From assembly GCA_007122455.1 (NCBI GenBank), contig SKTU01000055.1, positions 1 through 43,501 on the forward strand: a stretch of DNA of 43,501 nt, written 5' to 3'. The notes under the pieces were generated by a model that did not search any database, was not told the DNA's origin, and saw nothing but the letters and a program-made list of their open reading frames with translations. Shown piece by piece: positions 15,823 to 22,120 of the stretch. The position numbers and the translations under genes are program-made. This DNA is from Haloarculaceae archaeon (lineage in GTDB: Archaea > Halobacteriota > Halobacteria > Halobacteriales > Haloarculaceae). The first letter of the stretch is position 1. Every line of letters starts with the position of its first letter.

Positions 15823-16428
15823 ATGGTATCGGGAGACGACCGTCCGACTGTTCTCATCGTGGAGGACGAGCGCGCGCTCATCGAGCTGTACGTGCGCTGG
15901 CTCGAGGACGACTACGACGTTCGCACCGCCGACGGCGGCGAAGCCGCTCTCGAACAGCTCGACGAAGAGGTGGACGTGGTGCTTCTGGATCGACTCATGC
16001 CGGGGATGAGCGGGGACGAGGTGCTCTCGGAGCTTCGATCCCGCGTGCCCGAATGCAAGGTCGCGATGGTTACCGCGGTCGAACCCGACTTCGACGTGAT
16101 ACAGATGGGGTTCGACGACTACCTCACCAAGCCGGTTGAGCGTGAAGAGCTGCTCGAGACGATATCGAGACTGCTCTCCCGGTCGACGTTCGCCAGCCTC
16201 GAACAGGAGCTGTACTCTCTCGCCGCGAAGCAGGCAGCGCTTCGGGCTTCGAAACCGGCAGAGGAGCTCAACGACAGCGAGGAGTTCGCCGATCTCGAGA
16301 GACGCGTCGCCGAACTCCGCGAGCGGATCGACGACGCGCTGCCGAGCATGGAGAACGACGAGTTCGTCGCCATGGTCCGCGACATCGAAGGCGGGAACGA
16401 AACGGAGTTCGACGGGAGTGAGCGATGA
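15823..16428 (+). CDS. Response regulator with HalX domain
   Basis: A 201-residue protein. Residues 1-120 are a receiver domain with the acidic pair in VEDER, the phospho-acceptor aspartate in VVLLDRLMPGMSG, the threonine position in VAMVTAVEP and lysine in YLTKPV. The C-terminal ~70 residues are a helical HalX domain, found in haloarchaeal receiver proteins (ELYSLAAKQAALR, DLERRVAELRERID). No DNA-binding domain is evident, so the output is probably protein contact. The ATG at 15823 precedes the first receiver strand; the open frame extends far upstream but that part is antisense to the kinase-like gene. The stop overlaps the next start (ATGA, 16425-16428), so the pair is translationally coupled. 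Confidence 0.92.
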   Translation: MVSGDDRPTVLIVEDERALIELYVRWLEDDYDVRTADGGEAALEQLDEEVDVVLLDRLMPGMSGDEVLSELRSRVPECKVAMVTAVEPDFDVIQMGFDDYLTKPVEREELLETISRLLSRSTFASLEQELYSLAAKQAALRASKPAEELNDSEEFADLERRVAELRERIDDALPSMENDEFVAMVRDIEGGNETEFDGSER

Positions 16429-17006
16429 CGTACCGCGTCGGCGGGCTCGGCGAACCGGCTACTTTCGACTCCGGAGCGAGTCTCCTCATTACGGGAGAAT
16501 CCGCACTCACGAAACAGCGTCTCTTCGACGCGGTCGCTCCCGAGGCGAACGAACGAACGGTCGTCATCACGGCCGACTCGGGAGCCGAGACGGTCGTCGA
16601 CGAACTCGAATCCCGCGGCGCCTCGCGCGATCAACTCGGCGTCATCGACTGCACGAGCACCGAATCCGACGTCGAGGGCGTCCCGGTCAGACAGCTCAAC
16701 TCGCCGGGGGACCTCACCGGACTCAGCCTCGAATTCGCGAAGCTGCTCGACGACGACCCGGACCGCGTTCGGGTCGGATTCTCGTCGATCTCGACGGTGC
16801 TGATGTACGCCGAGCTCCGAACGATGTTCCGATTCCTCCACGTGTTCACGGCGAGGATACGCTCCGGTGGAATGCTCGGCGTCTTCTCGATGGATCCCGG
16901 AATGCACGAGGAGCAGGCGGTCAACACGATCCGAGCAGTCTTCGACGCCGAAGCGCGGATCGGCGACGACTCGGCCGATCTCCGGGGGATGAGGTTCGCA
17001 CAGTAG
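16425..17006 (+). CDS. KaiC/RecA-like protein of haloarchaeal signalling type (degenerate)
   Basis: A 193-residue protein resembling the haloarchaeal RecA/KaiC-like family placed next to HalX regulators (DUF7504/HTR-like group). The strand order fits a RecA core: SLLITGES, RTVVITADSG, QLGVIDCTS, RVRVGFSSIS, then SGGMLGVFSMDPGMHEEQ. The Walker A position reads ITGESALTKQ and lacks GxxxxGK[ST], so ATP hydrolysis is doubtful. It is translated from the same message as the response regulator by a four-base overlap, which suggests the two proteins work as a complex. The family name is from memory; the overall fold assignment is more secure. Confidence 0.7.
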   Translation: MTYRVGGLGEPATFDSGASLLITGESALTKQRLFDAVAPEANERTVVITADSGAETVVDELESRGASRDQLGVIDCTSTESDVEGVPVRQLNSPGDLTGLSLEFAKLLDDDPDRVRVGFSSISTVLMYAELRTMFRFLHVFTARIRSGGMLGVFSMDPGMHEEQAVNTIRAVFDAEARIGDDSADLRGMRFAQ

Positions 17007-17026
17007 CTCGTCGAACGCCTGCCGCC

Positions 17027-17857
17027 TCAGATCTCGATTCGCTCGACGAGCTCGCTCTCCTCGTCGTTGGAGTTGATGGCGACGATACGAACGTACTCCT
17101 CGATTTTCGACTCCTGAAGCTTGGATTTGAGCAGCTCGTCGACCTGGTAGACGCCGGCCGCGTTCGTCATCTCGATTTCGACCAGGACCGGGACCCGTTC
17201 GCCTGGCTGTAGCGTTACCGTTCGGATCGCGCGACTCGACAGCGTGTTGATACCGCGACCGCCCTTCTCGTATGGCTCACGCGAGCGCCCTCGCTCCATG
17301 TCGAGCCCGTCGGCGAGGCGGACCACCCCCGCTTCGGTCGTGAGCGGAATCTCCGTGGTGTGGTGACAGAGGATCGCGTGAAGCACTTCGCCCTTGATGC
17401 GGACGACGTCGTCGACGTCGTAGAAGGAAAACGTCGGCAGCAGCCTGTCGAGGAGATCCGCCGCCAGCGGGATCGAGTAGTAGGGGTGGTCGTCCCGGTG
17501 GACCACGTGACCGATGTCGTGTAACGTCGCCGCCAGCGCGATAATCACCGATTCGTCGGCCTCCTCGAGCCCCTGGTCGGCAGCCCCGTTGAACTCGACG
17601 TCGCCGGCCTTCAGTAGATCGTACAGACGGAGAGCGCTGTCACGGACGATCTCGACGTGCTTTTCGCCGTGGTCGTTGTACCCCATCCGATCGACCGGGT
17701 TCACGTTCTGGGCCTGCAGATACGCGCCGATCTCCGGGTCCTCCAGAACGACGTCGAGCACTGCGTTGAGTCGCTCGTCCGGGAAGGCGTGTTCGGCCTC
17801 CGGGTCGTAGCTTCGACCATTCCCTATGGTCGTGTCGTCGCCGACGTGTTCACTCAT
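17027..17857 (-). CDS. HD-domain phosphohydrolase
   Basis: A 276-residue HD-domain protein. The metal ligands are visible as H67 (HGEKHVEIV), the H113-D114 pair in TLHDIGHVVH, and later histidines in HDIGHVVHRDDH and LCHHTTEIP, as in dNTPase or cyclic-nucleotide hydrolases. A conserved AGVVRLADGLDMERGRS segment follows. The C-terminal ~80 residues (VTLQPGERVPVLVEIEMTN to the end) look like a beta-rich accessory domain. The substrate is unknown. I chose the ATG at 17857; 36 residues encoded upstream in frame are not conserved-looking. It is convergent with the KaiC-like gene and divergent from the secreted-protein gene. Confidence 0.88.
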   Translation of the reverse strand: MSEHVGDDTTIGNGRSYDPEAEHAFPDERLNAVLDVVLEDPEIGAYLQAQNVNPVDRMGYNDHGEKHVEIVRDSALRLYDLLKAGDVEFNGAADQGLEEADESVIIALAATLHDIGHVVHRDDHPYYSIPLAADLLDRLLPTFSFYDVDDVVRIKGEVLHAILCHHTTEIPLTTEAGVVRLADGLDMERGRSREPYEKGGRGINTLSSRAIRTVTLQPGERVPVLVEIEMTNAAGVYQVDELLKSKLQESKIEEYVRIVAINSNDEESELVERIEI

Positions 17858-18017
17858 AGACGGGACGACGCGAGCAGTGCTGAAAAAACGTCCGGGGCAA
17901 GACGAGGTCGGAGGCGCCGTTTCGACGACGTCGTAATCGAGATCTGTCGTGGGGGCATCGCTCACCGACCTTCAGACGACCGCCACACATACCGAACGAA
18001 CCAGTATCGAATTTCGA

Positions 18018-18057
18018 AAATCAATTAAAAATATTATAAATATTGATAACTTAAGTA
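18018..18057 (+). promoter_or_regulatory. AT-rich promoter region of the four-repeat secreted protein
   Basis: In the 251-bp divergent gap 17858-18108, bases 18018-18053 are almost entirely A/T (AAATCAATTAAAAATATTATAA and beyond is the densest part), in sharp contrast to the GC-rich surroundings. Several TATA-like matches lie here, the nearest (TTAAGTA) about 51 bases before the ATG at 18109. This suggests a short untranslated leader and a strong or regulated promoter. Confidence 0.5.
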
Positions 18058-18108
18058 CAGTTCTTGTGAAAATAACAATCCTCGTGGCTGCCGATCGTCG
18101 TCGCGGAT

Positions 18109-19755
18109 ATGTCCAGTAAGATCCCGAAGAACGGGCAATTCGGCGTATCGAGACGGAGAGTTTTGGCGACGGGAGCAGTCCTGTCCGGAGCTGCACTGGT
18201 CGGTCCAGCCACGGCCGAGACGGAACAGGACAACGATGACGAGGACGACGTGTCGATCGTTGCCTGCGGCGACGTGATCAACCGCGAACTCACGCCCGAG
18301 GACGAGACTGGGTTCCGAAGCGACCTCCACTATCACGACGCCTACGGGTTCGATTGCGAGCAAGGGGAGTTCGTTTCGATTTCGATGAGCGTGATGCACG
18401 ACGACGGGGACGAACCGGACGACAACGATTACGAACCACCGGGGGGCCCGTACCTCTACCTGCTCGGTCCCGACGGGACGATCGTCGCCGAAGACGACGA
18501 CAGTGGCGGAGATCTCAACGCACACATTACCGTTCCCAGACTCCCGGAGTCGGGGCGCTACACGATCGTCGCGACGAGCTGGGGAGAGGAGGATTTCTTC
18601 GAATACCGGCTCGCGGTCGAGTGTGGCGATCCCTTCGATCGCGAACCGATCGCCTGTGACGAGACCGTCGTCGGCGAACTCACGCCGGACGATCCAACCG
18701 GATTCCTGAGCGACGAACACGCACACGACGCCTACGGGTTCGAGGGAACTGCGGGGGAGTTCGTCGAGATTTCGATGGACGGACTCGACGTCCCGATCAA
18801 CGACGACTGCGACACGACGTTCCCCGATCCGCTGTTGGTACTGCTCGACCCCGACCTCGAGTTAATCGCGTGGGACGACGACAGTGGCGGGAACCTCAAC
18901 GCGCGGATCAACACGCGACTCCCGATGGACGGATCCTACACGCTGATCGCGACGAGCTGGGCGCCGAGGATGTACTTCGCCTACGAGCTCTCGCTAGCGT
19001 GCAGGGCGCCGCGCGACCCGGAGCCGATCGAATGCGGTGAGACGATCGCGGGCGAGCTCTCCCTGGATGACGACAGCGGCATCCGAAACGAGTTCGGCCG
19101 ACACGTCCACGACACGTACGTCTTCGAGGGAGCGGCGGGGGAGTACGTGACGATCACGATGCAGGCGGATCGGTTCGCGACGAACCACGAACATCACGAC
19201 TACCCGCTGGGTGATCCGTACCTCTACCTGTTCGATCCGGACGGACAGCTGATCGCCGAAGACGACGACAGTGCGGGCGACTTCGGGGCGATGATTCAAC
19301 AGCTGTTGCGCTCGGACGGCGAGTACGTCATCGTCGCGACGAGCTTCGACGCCGGGGAGTTCTTCCCCTACGAGCTGACGCTCGCCTGTGAGGATGAAGG
19401 CCCGCCGCTACCAGAGCCGATCGCGATCGAGTGCGGCGAGACGGTCCTTGAGGCGATCGAACCGACCGACTCGACCGGCTTCCTCAGCCCCGGTCATTTC
19501 CACGACCACTACGAGTTCGAGGGCGCCGCTGGCGACCTCGTCACGCTCTCGATGTCCTCCACTGACGGGGATCCGTTCGTCGTACTGTTGGATCCAGAGA
19601 GTGAGATCGTCGCCTGGGACGACGACAGCGGCGGCGGATTCGACGCCCTGATCTCGAACGTTGAACTCGACGCCAACGGGACGTACTCGATCGTCGCGAC
19701 GAGCTTCGGACCGGCACAGTTTTTCGATTACGAACTGACGATTCAGTGTCTGTAG
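18109..19755 (+). CDS. Secreted Tat substrate with four tandem PPC-like repeats
   Basis: A 548-residue exported protein. The N-terminus carries a twin-arginine signal (SRRRVLATGAVLSGAALV, residues 14-31) ending near PATAE, with no lipobox cysteine. The mature part has four homologous domains, about residues 50-172, 178-298, 305-427 and 432-548. Each starts with a pattern like EPIxCGETVxGEL, continues with TGFxSxxHxHDxYxFEGxAGExV, then DPxLxLLDPDxxxIAxDDDSGG, and ends with YxIVATSWxxxxFFxYELxLxC. This resembles bacterial pre-peptidase C-terminal (PPC) beta-sandwich domains. The acidic DDDSGG turn could bind calcium, and the cysteines at each end could form one disulfide per repeat (inference). 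No catalytic domain is seen, so a binding or surface role is likely. Two tatA genes follow on the same strand. Confidence 0.85.
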   Translation: MSSKIPKNGQFGVSRRRVLATGAVLSGAALVGPATAETEQDNDDEDDVSIVACGDVINRELTPEDETGFRSDLHYHDAYGFDCEQGEFVSISMSVMHDDGDEPDDNDYEPPGGPYLYLLGPDGTIVAEDDDSGGDLNAHITVPRLPESGRYTIVATSWGEEDFFEYRLAVECGDPFDREPIACDETVVGELTPDDPTGFLSDEHAHDAYGFEGTAGEFVEISMDGLDVPINDDCDTTFPDPLLVLLDPDLELIAWDDDSGGNLNARINTRLPMDGSYTLIATSWAPRMYFAYELSLACRAPRDPEPIECGETIAGELSLDDDSGIRNEFGRHVHDTYVFEGAAGEYVTITMQADRFATNHEHHDYPLGDPYLYLFDPDGQLIAEDDDSAGDFGAMIQQLLRSDGEYVIVATSFDAGEFFPYELTLACEDEGPPLPEPIAIECGETVLEAIEPTDSTGFLSPGHFHDHYEFEGAAGDLVTLSMSSTDGDPFVVLLDPESEIVAWDDDSGGGFDALISNVELDANGTYSIVATSFGPAQFFDYELTIQCL

Positions 19756-19941
19756 CGTAGTCACCGGACACCCTACTTTCGGTGGTTCTGCCGCCGGCTC
19801 GTCACCCGGAACCCCCGACGTTCTTCTATGACGTACACGACTGCACGTTTCGTCCGTGCAATGTGATACCCGGCTCCGGGCGTCCCACCGAGAGCGGCGG
19901 CGTTCGGGAGAGTATTCGCGGCCGCTATTCCGCTTAGAGCG

Positions 19942-19962
19942 CCGTTTAATCCGTCTAAACGG
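19942..19962. other. Inverted repeat in the gap before tatA
   Basis: CCGTTTA and TAAACGG form perfect 7-bp arms around a 7-base loop. It lies in the 278-bp gap 19756-20033 between the secreted-protein gene and the first tatA, about 70 bases before the tatA start. It could be an operator or a transcript-end hairpin. The rest of the gap has no coding potential that I can support. Confidence 0.35.
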
Positions 19963-20033
19963 AACCGTGACCCGCCACTCGAAACCGCGAGCGACGGCGA
20001 AAGGCCTACAACAGGGGCCACGAATCCGTAGGT

Positions 20034-20294
20034 ATGGTTGGTACACTGTCGTTGCAGCTCGGCATTCCCGGCGGGCCGGAGCTGCTCATCATCGTTGCGA
20101 TTGCCGTGCTGCTGTTCGGCGCGAGCAAGATCCCGAAGCTCGCCCGCTCGATGGGCCAGGCCACCGGAGAGTTCAAGAAAGGCCGCGAGGACGTCGAACA
20201 GGAACTCGAGGAGATGAAGGAACCGACGAACGTGGACTCGAACACCGGTACGGAGGAGGAGTCCGACCTCGAAACCGATCGGTCGAATGCCTGA
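20034..20294 (+). CDS. tatA: Sec-independent translocase component TatA (first copy)
   Basis: An 86-residue TatA-type protein: a short periplasmic-side N-terminus, one membrane helix (about residues 14-31, PELLIIVAIAVLLFG), the hinge GASKIPKLARS, then the amphipathic helix with GEFKKG. The C-terminal tail is short and acidic. TatA forms the pore-like assembly that moves folded proteins with twin-arginine signals, a route haloarchaea use for most secreted proteins. It is followed 49 bases later by a closely similar copy. A Tat substrate lies just upstream, but most haloarchaeal secreted proteins use Tat, so this adjacency alone does not prove pairing. No tatC is in the window. Confidence 0.92.
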   Translation: MVGTLSLQLGIPGGPELLIIVAIAVLLFGASKIPKLARSMGQATGEFKKGREDVEQELEEMKEPTNVDSNTGTEEESDLETDRSNA

Positions 20295-20310
20295 TCGACG
20301 AGGAAAAAGC

Positions 20311-20317
20311 CTATAAT
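20311..20317 (+). promoter_or_regulatory. TATA-like box of the second tatA
   Basis: CTATAAT is centred 30 bases before the ATG at 20344, inside the 49-bp gap between the tatA copies. This suggests the second copy can be transcribed on its own. Confidence 0.5.
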
Positions 20318-20343
20318 CGAGTCTGGGCTAGCTGAGAACAGAG

Positions 20344-20730
20344 ATGGTTGGTACACTGTCGTTACAGCTCGGCATTCCCGGTGGGCCGGAGCTGCTCATC
20401 ATTCTGCTCATCGCCGTCCTGCTGTTCGGCGCGAACAAGATCCCGAAGCTCGCCCGCTCGACCGGGGAAGCGATGGGGGAGTTCCAGAAGGGTCGCGAAG
20501 AGGTCGAACAGGAACTCCAGAGTATGCGCGATGGAGTCTCCGGCGACGTCGAAGGCGACGACGATGAGAGGGACGCCGACGAAGAGGTAGATTCCGACGC
20601 CGAAGCTGACGTTGACGCCGATGCTGACGAAGAAGACGAGTTCGAGATCGCCGACGCGGAGGGAGACACCGACACGGAGGTCGAAGCCGAATCGGAATCG
20701 GAGTCGGAGACCGACACCGAACGAACCTGA
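20344..20730 (+). CDS. tatA: Sec-independent translocase component TatA (second copy, long acidic tail)
   Basis: A 128-residue TatA. Residues 1-60 are almost the same as in the first copy (MVGTLSLQLGIPGGPELLII, hinge GANKIPKLARS, amphipathic helix to VEQELQSM). It then carries about 68 extra residues made almost wholly of Asp, Glu, Ser, Ala, Val and Thr, including DADVDADADEEDEFEIADAE. Such a tail would be cytoplasmic and disordered even in high salt. The pair looks like a tandem duplication with divergence confined to the tail, which might change assembly or partner choice (inference). tRNA-Arg follows 24 bases after the stop. Confidence 0.92.
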   Translation: MVGTLSLQLGIPGGPELLIILLIAVLLFGANKIPKLARSTGEAMGEFQKGREEVEQELQSMRDGVSGDVEGDDDERDADEEVDSDAEADVDADADEEDEFEIADAEGDTDTEVEAESESESETDTERT

Positions 20731-20754
20731 ACTGATCGCAGCTCTTTTCGTCCC

Positions 20755-20827
20755 GGGCGTGTGGCCAAGCGGATACGGCGGGAGGTTCCTAACCTTCAGA
20801 TCGCGGGTTCGAATCCCGTCACGCCCG
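20755..20827 (+). tRNA. tRNA-Arg (anticodon CCT)
   Basis: A cloverleaf fits well: acceptor GGGCGTG/CACGCCC (20755-20761 with 20820-20826), D-arm GCC-AAGCGGATAC-GGC, anticodon stem GGAGG/CCTTC around TTCCTAA (anticodon CCT, reading AGG), T-arm GCGGG-TTCGAAT-CCCGT, discriminator G. No intron, and CCA is not encoded. AGG is a minor arginine codon in this GC-rich genome. Confidence 0.94.
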
Positions 20828-20859
20828 TTATCGTGCTGAGCGTAGCGAAGCCGATGACG

Positions 20860-20885
20860 GATCGTGCGGGGTTCGAACCACGAGA
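20860..20885 (+). other. T-arm-like fragment downstream of tRNA-Arg
   Basis: The sequence CGGGGTTCGAACCACG resembles a tRNA T-arm but has an imperfect stem and no other cloverleaf parts. It lies about 40 bases after the tRNA-Arg 3' end. It does not match the last bases of that tRNA closely enough to call a direct-repeat attachment site. It may be an old integration scar or chance. Confidence 0.25.
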
Positions 20886-20925
20886 AAATCGAAGTGGAAC
20901 GACGGCAGCTCGGATCCTGTCGTGT

Positions 20926-20943
20926 CTGTTCACCTGTGAACAG
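20926..20943. promoter_or_regulatory. 18-bp palindrome (possible operator or hairpin)
   Basis: CTGTTCAC-CT-GTGAACAG is a perfect inverted repeat with 8-bp arms. It lies between tRNA-Arg and the small membrane protein gene, 74 bases before the ATG at 21017, and is followed by A/T-rich sequence (20958-20993) that could hold that gene's TATA box. It could be the site of a dimeric regulator, or a transcript-end hairpin for the tRNA. Confidence 0.4.
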
Positions 20944-21016
20944 TGAAAACGCCACAGACATTTTATTTCTCGAAATAACCTTCGAATTTATTGTGTGGTG
21001 GTACGGAATCTAAACC

Positions 21017-21274
21017 ATGGCCGTAGTCATCGGGTACGGTGTGATGTTCGTGGGGCTGTGGCTGTCGCTCTACTCGACGTGGATACTCGTTCGGGGACCG
21101 TTCGCCGGATATCCGCTCCCTTCGGGGGAGTGGATCCTCCTCGCCACCGGCGGATTCGTCGTCGGCGTCGTTCTGTTCGCCTGGGGCGTTCAGCGCGTTC
21201 TCTTCAGTTCCGGGAGCCAGCGCCCGGATCTCGACGAGCAGCACGACCACACGATGGACTGGATTCGGCGCTAG
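21017..21274 (+). CDS. Small membrane protein, two predicted helices
   Basis: An 85-residue protein of unknown function. Residues 3-25 (VVIGYGVMFVGLWLSLYSTW) and about 40-63 (ILLATGGFVVGVVLFAWGVQ) are hydrophobic enough to span the membrane, with a short loop between them and a polar tail with DEQHDH. The codon use and the acidic/His-rich tail look like a real gene. An A/T-rich stretch and a palindrome precede it. I recognise no family. Confidence 0.65.
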   Translation: MAVVIGYGVMFVGLWLSLYSTWILVRGPFAGYPLPSGEWILLATGGFVVGVVLFAWGVQRVLFSSGSQRPDLDEQHDHTMDWIRR

Positions 21275-21368
21275 CCGTCATCCCCCTCGCTCGTGAGTGA
21301 AGAGCTCCACGTTCACGTACCGTTACGCGCGAAGACCACCCGCGACGAAAACATCTCGAGTGCGTCAC

Positions 21369-22049
21369 TCAGTCGCTATTCGCTCCACTCGTCCCCCCGT
21401 TGCCGGAGTTCGTCGGGTTCAGGAGCGCCATCAGTAAGTGTGTGCGGGCTACCGTTTTCTCGTCCGGGTCGTACTCGAGGAGCCCGACGTCCGCCAATCT
21501 CGGCAGATCGACGTGGTGGAGTCTGCGTGAGAGGGGGAGTTCGTCTTCATCGCACCCCGTCGTCGACGAGACTCGCTCGCGCGACGTCAGTTCGGTAGCG
21601 AGTTCCTCCAGCGTGAGTGGGCGGTGCCGATCGGCGACGATCGATGCCAGATCCTGGCGAAGCGGGCGGGCGAGGAACGCGTCGATCACGTCCCCGGGAG
21701 GGCCGTCGGACGTCAGCAGGGTGGGCGGAGAGTCCGCTTCGGCTATGGGAGACGAATCGATGACGACGATACCCTCGGGAGTTCGCTCGATCCACTCCGC
21801 CGCTTCCAACTTCGGAAGACAGCGGTGGTGCAGATCCAACTGGATCGGCTGGAGCTGTTCGTCGGTAACGTCTGCCGGAGGGACACCGACCTCTTGGACG
21901 GCGAGCTGGACGGCGATATCGCGCTCGGTCATCGGCCGAGATCGACCAGCCAGAACGGAAAGTATCCGCAGTTGACGTGGATGACCGAGTATCGACAACT
22001 CCTCGCGAGAGAGATCCCCACCGGAAAACCTCGATATATCCCTGCCCAT
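21369..22049 (-). CDS. Transcription regulator with two winged-helix (DUF7344-type) domains
   Basis: A 226-residue protein with two similar winged-helix regions. The first starts SREELSILGHPRQLRILSVLAG and continues to LPKLEAAEWIERTPEGIVV (about residues 13-100). The second starts DAFLARPLRQDLASIVADRHRPLT and continues to HHVDLPRLADVGLLEYDPDEKTV. This doubled arrangement, with HLDLPRLA-type helices, is common in haloarchaeal regulators of the DUF7344 group. The ligand and targets are unknown. I chose the ATG at 22049, which gives MGRDISRFSGG; the 65 residues encoded upstream in frame are not protein-like. It lies 71 bases downstream of the Bat-like gene on the same strand and might be co-expressed. 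Confidence 0.8.
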   Translation of the reverse strand: MGRDISRFSGGDLSREELSILGHPRQLRILSVLAGRSRPMTERDIAVQLAVQEVGVPPADVTDEQLQPIQLDLHHRCLPKLEAAEWIERTPEGIVVIDSSPIAEADSPPTLLTSDGPPGDVIDAFLARPLRQDLASIVADRHRPLTLEELATELTSRERVSSTTGCDEDELPLSRRLHHVDLPRLADVGLLEYDPDEKTVARTHLLMALLNPTNSGNGGTSGANSD

Positions 22050-22120
22050 GATACAGTTAAGAAGCCACCCGAGAGGCCATAATCCGTTTGCCGAAAATTT
22101 GTGACTGGGAGACGTCGCTC

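Larger units (their letters stand above)
20034..20510 (+). repeat. Tandem duplication of the tatA 5' part (310-bp offset)
   Basis: Bases 20034-20094 and 20344-20404 differ at only a few positions, and similarity continues through the hinge and the amphipathic-helix codons to about 20200 and 20510. The offset is exactly 310 bp. The 3' ends of the two genes are unrelated in length and sequence. Confidence 0.85.
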
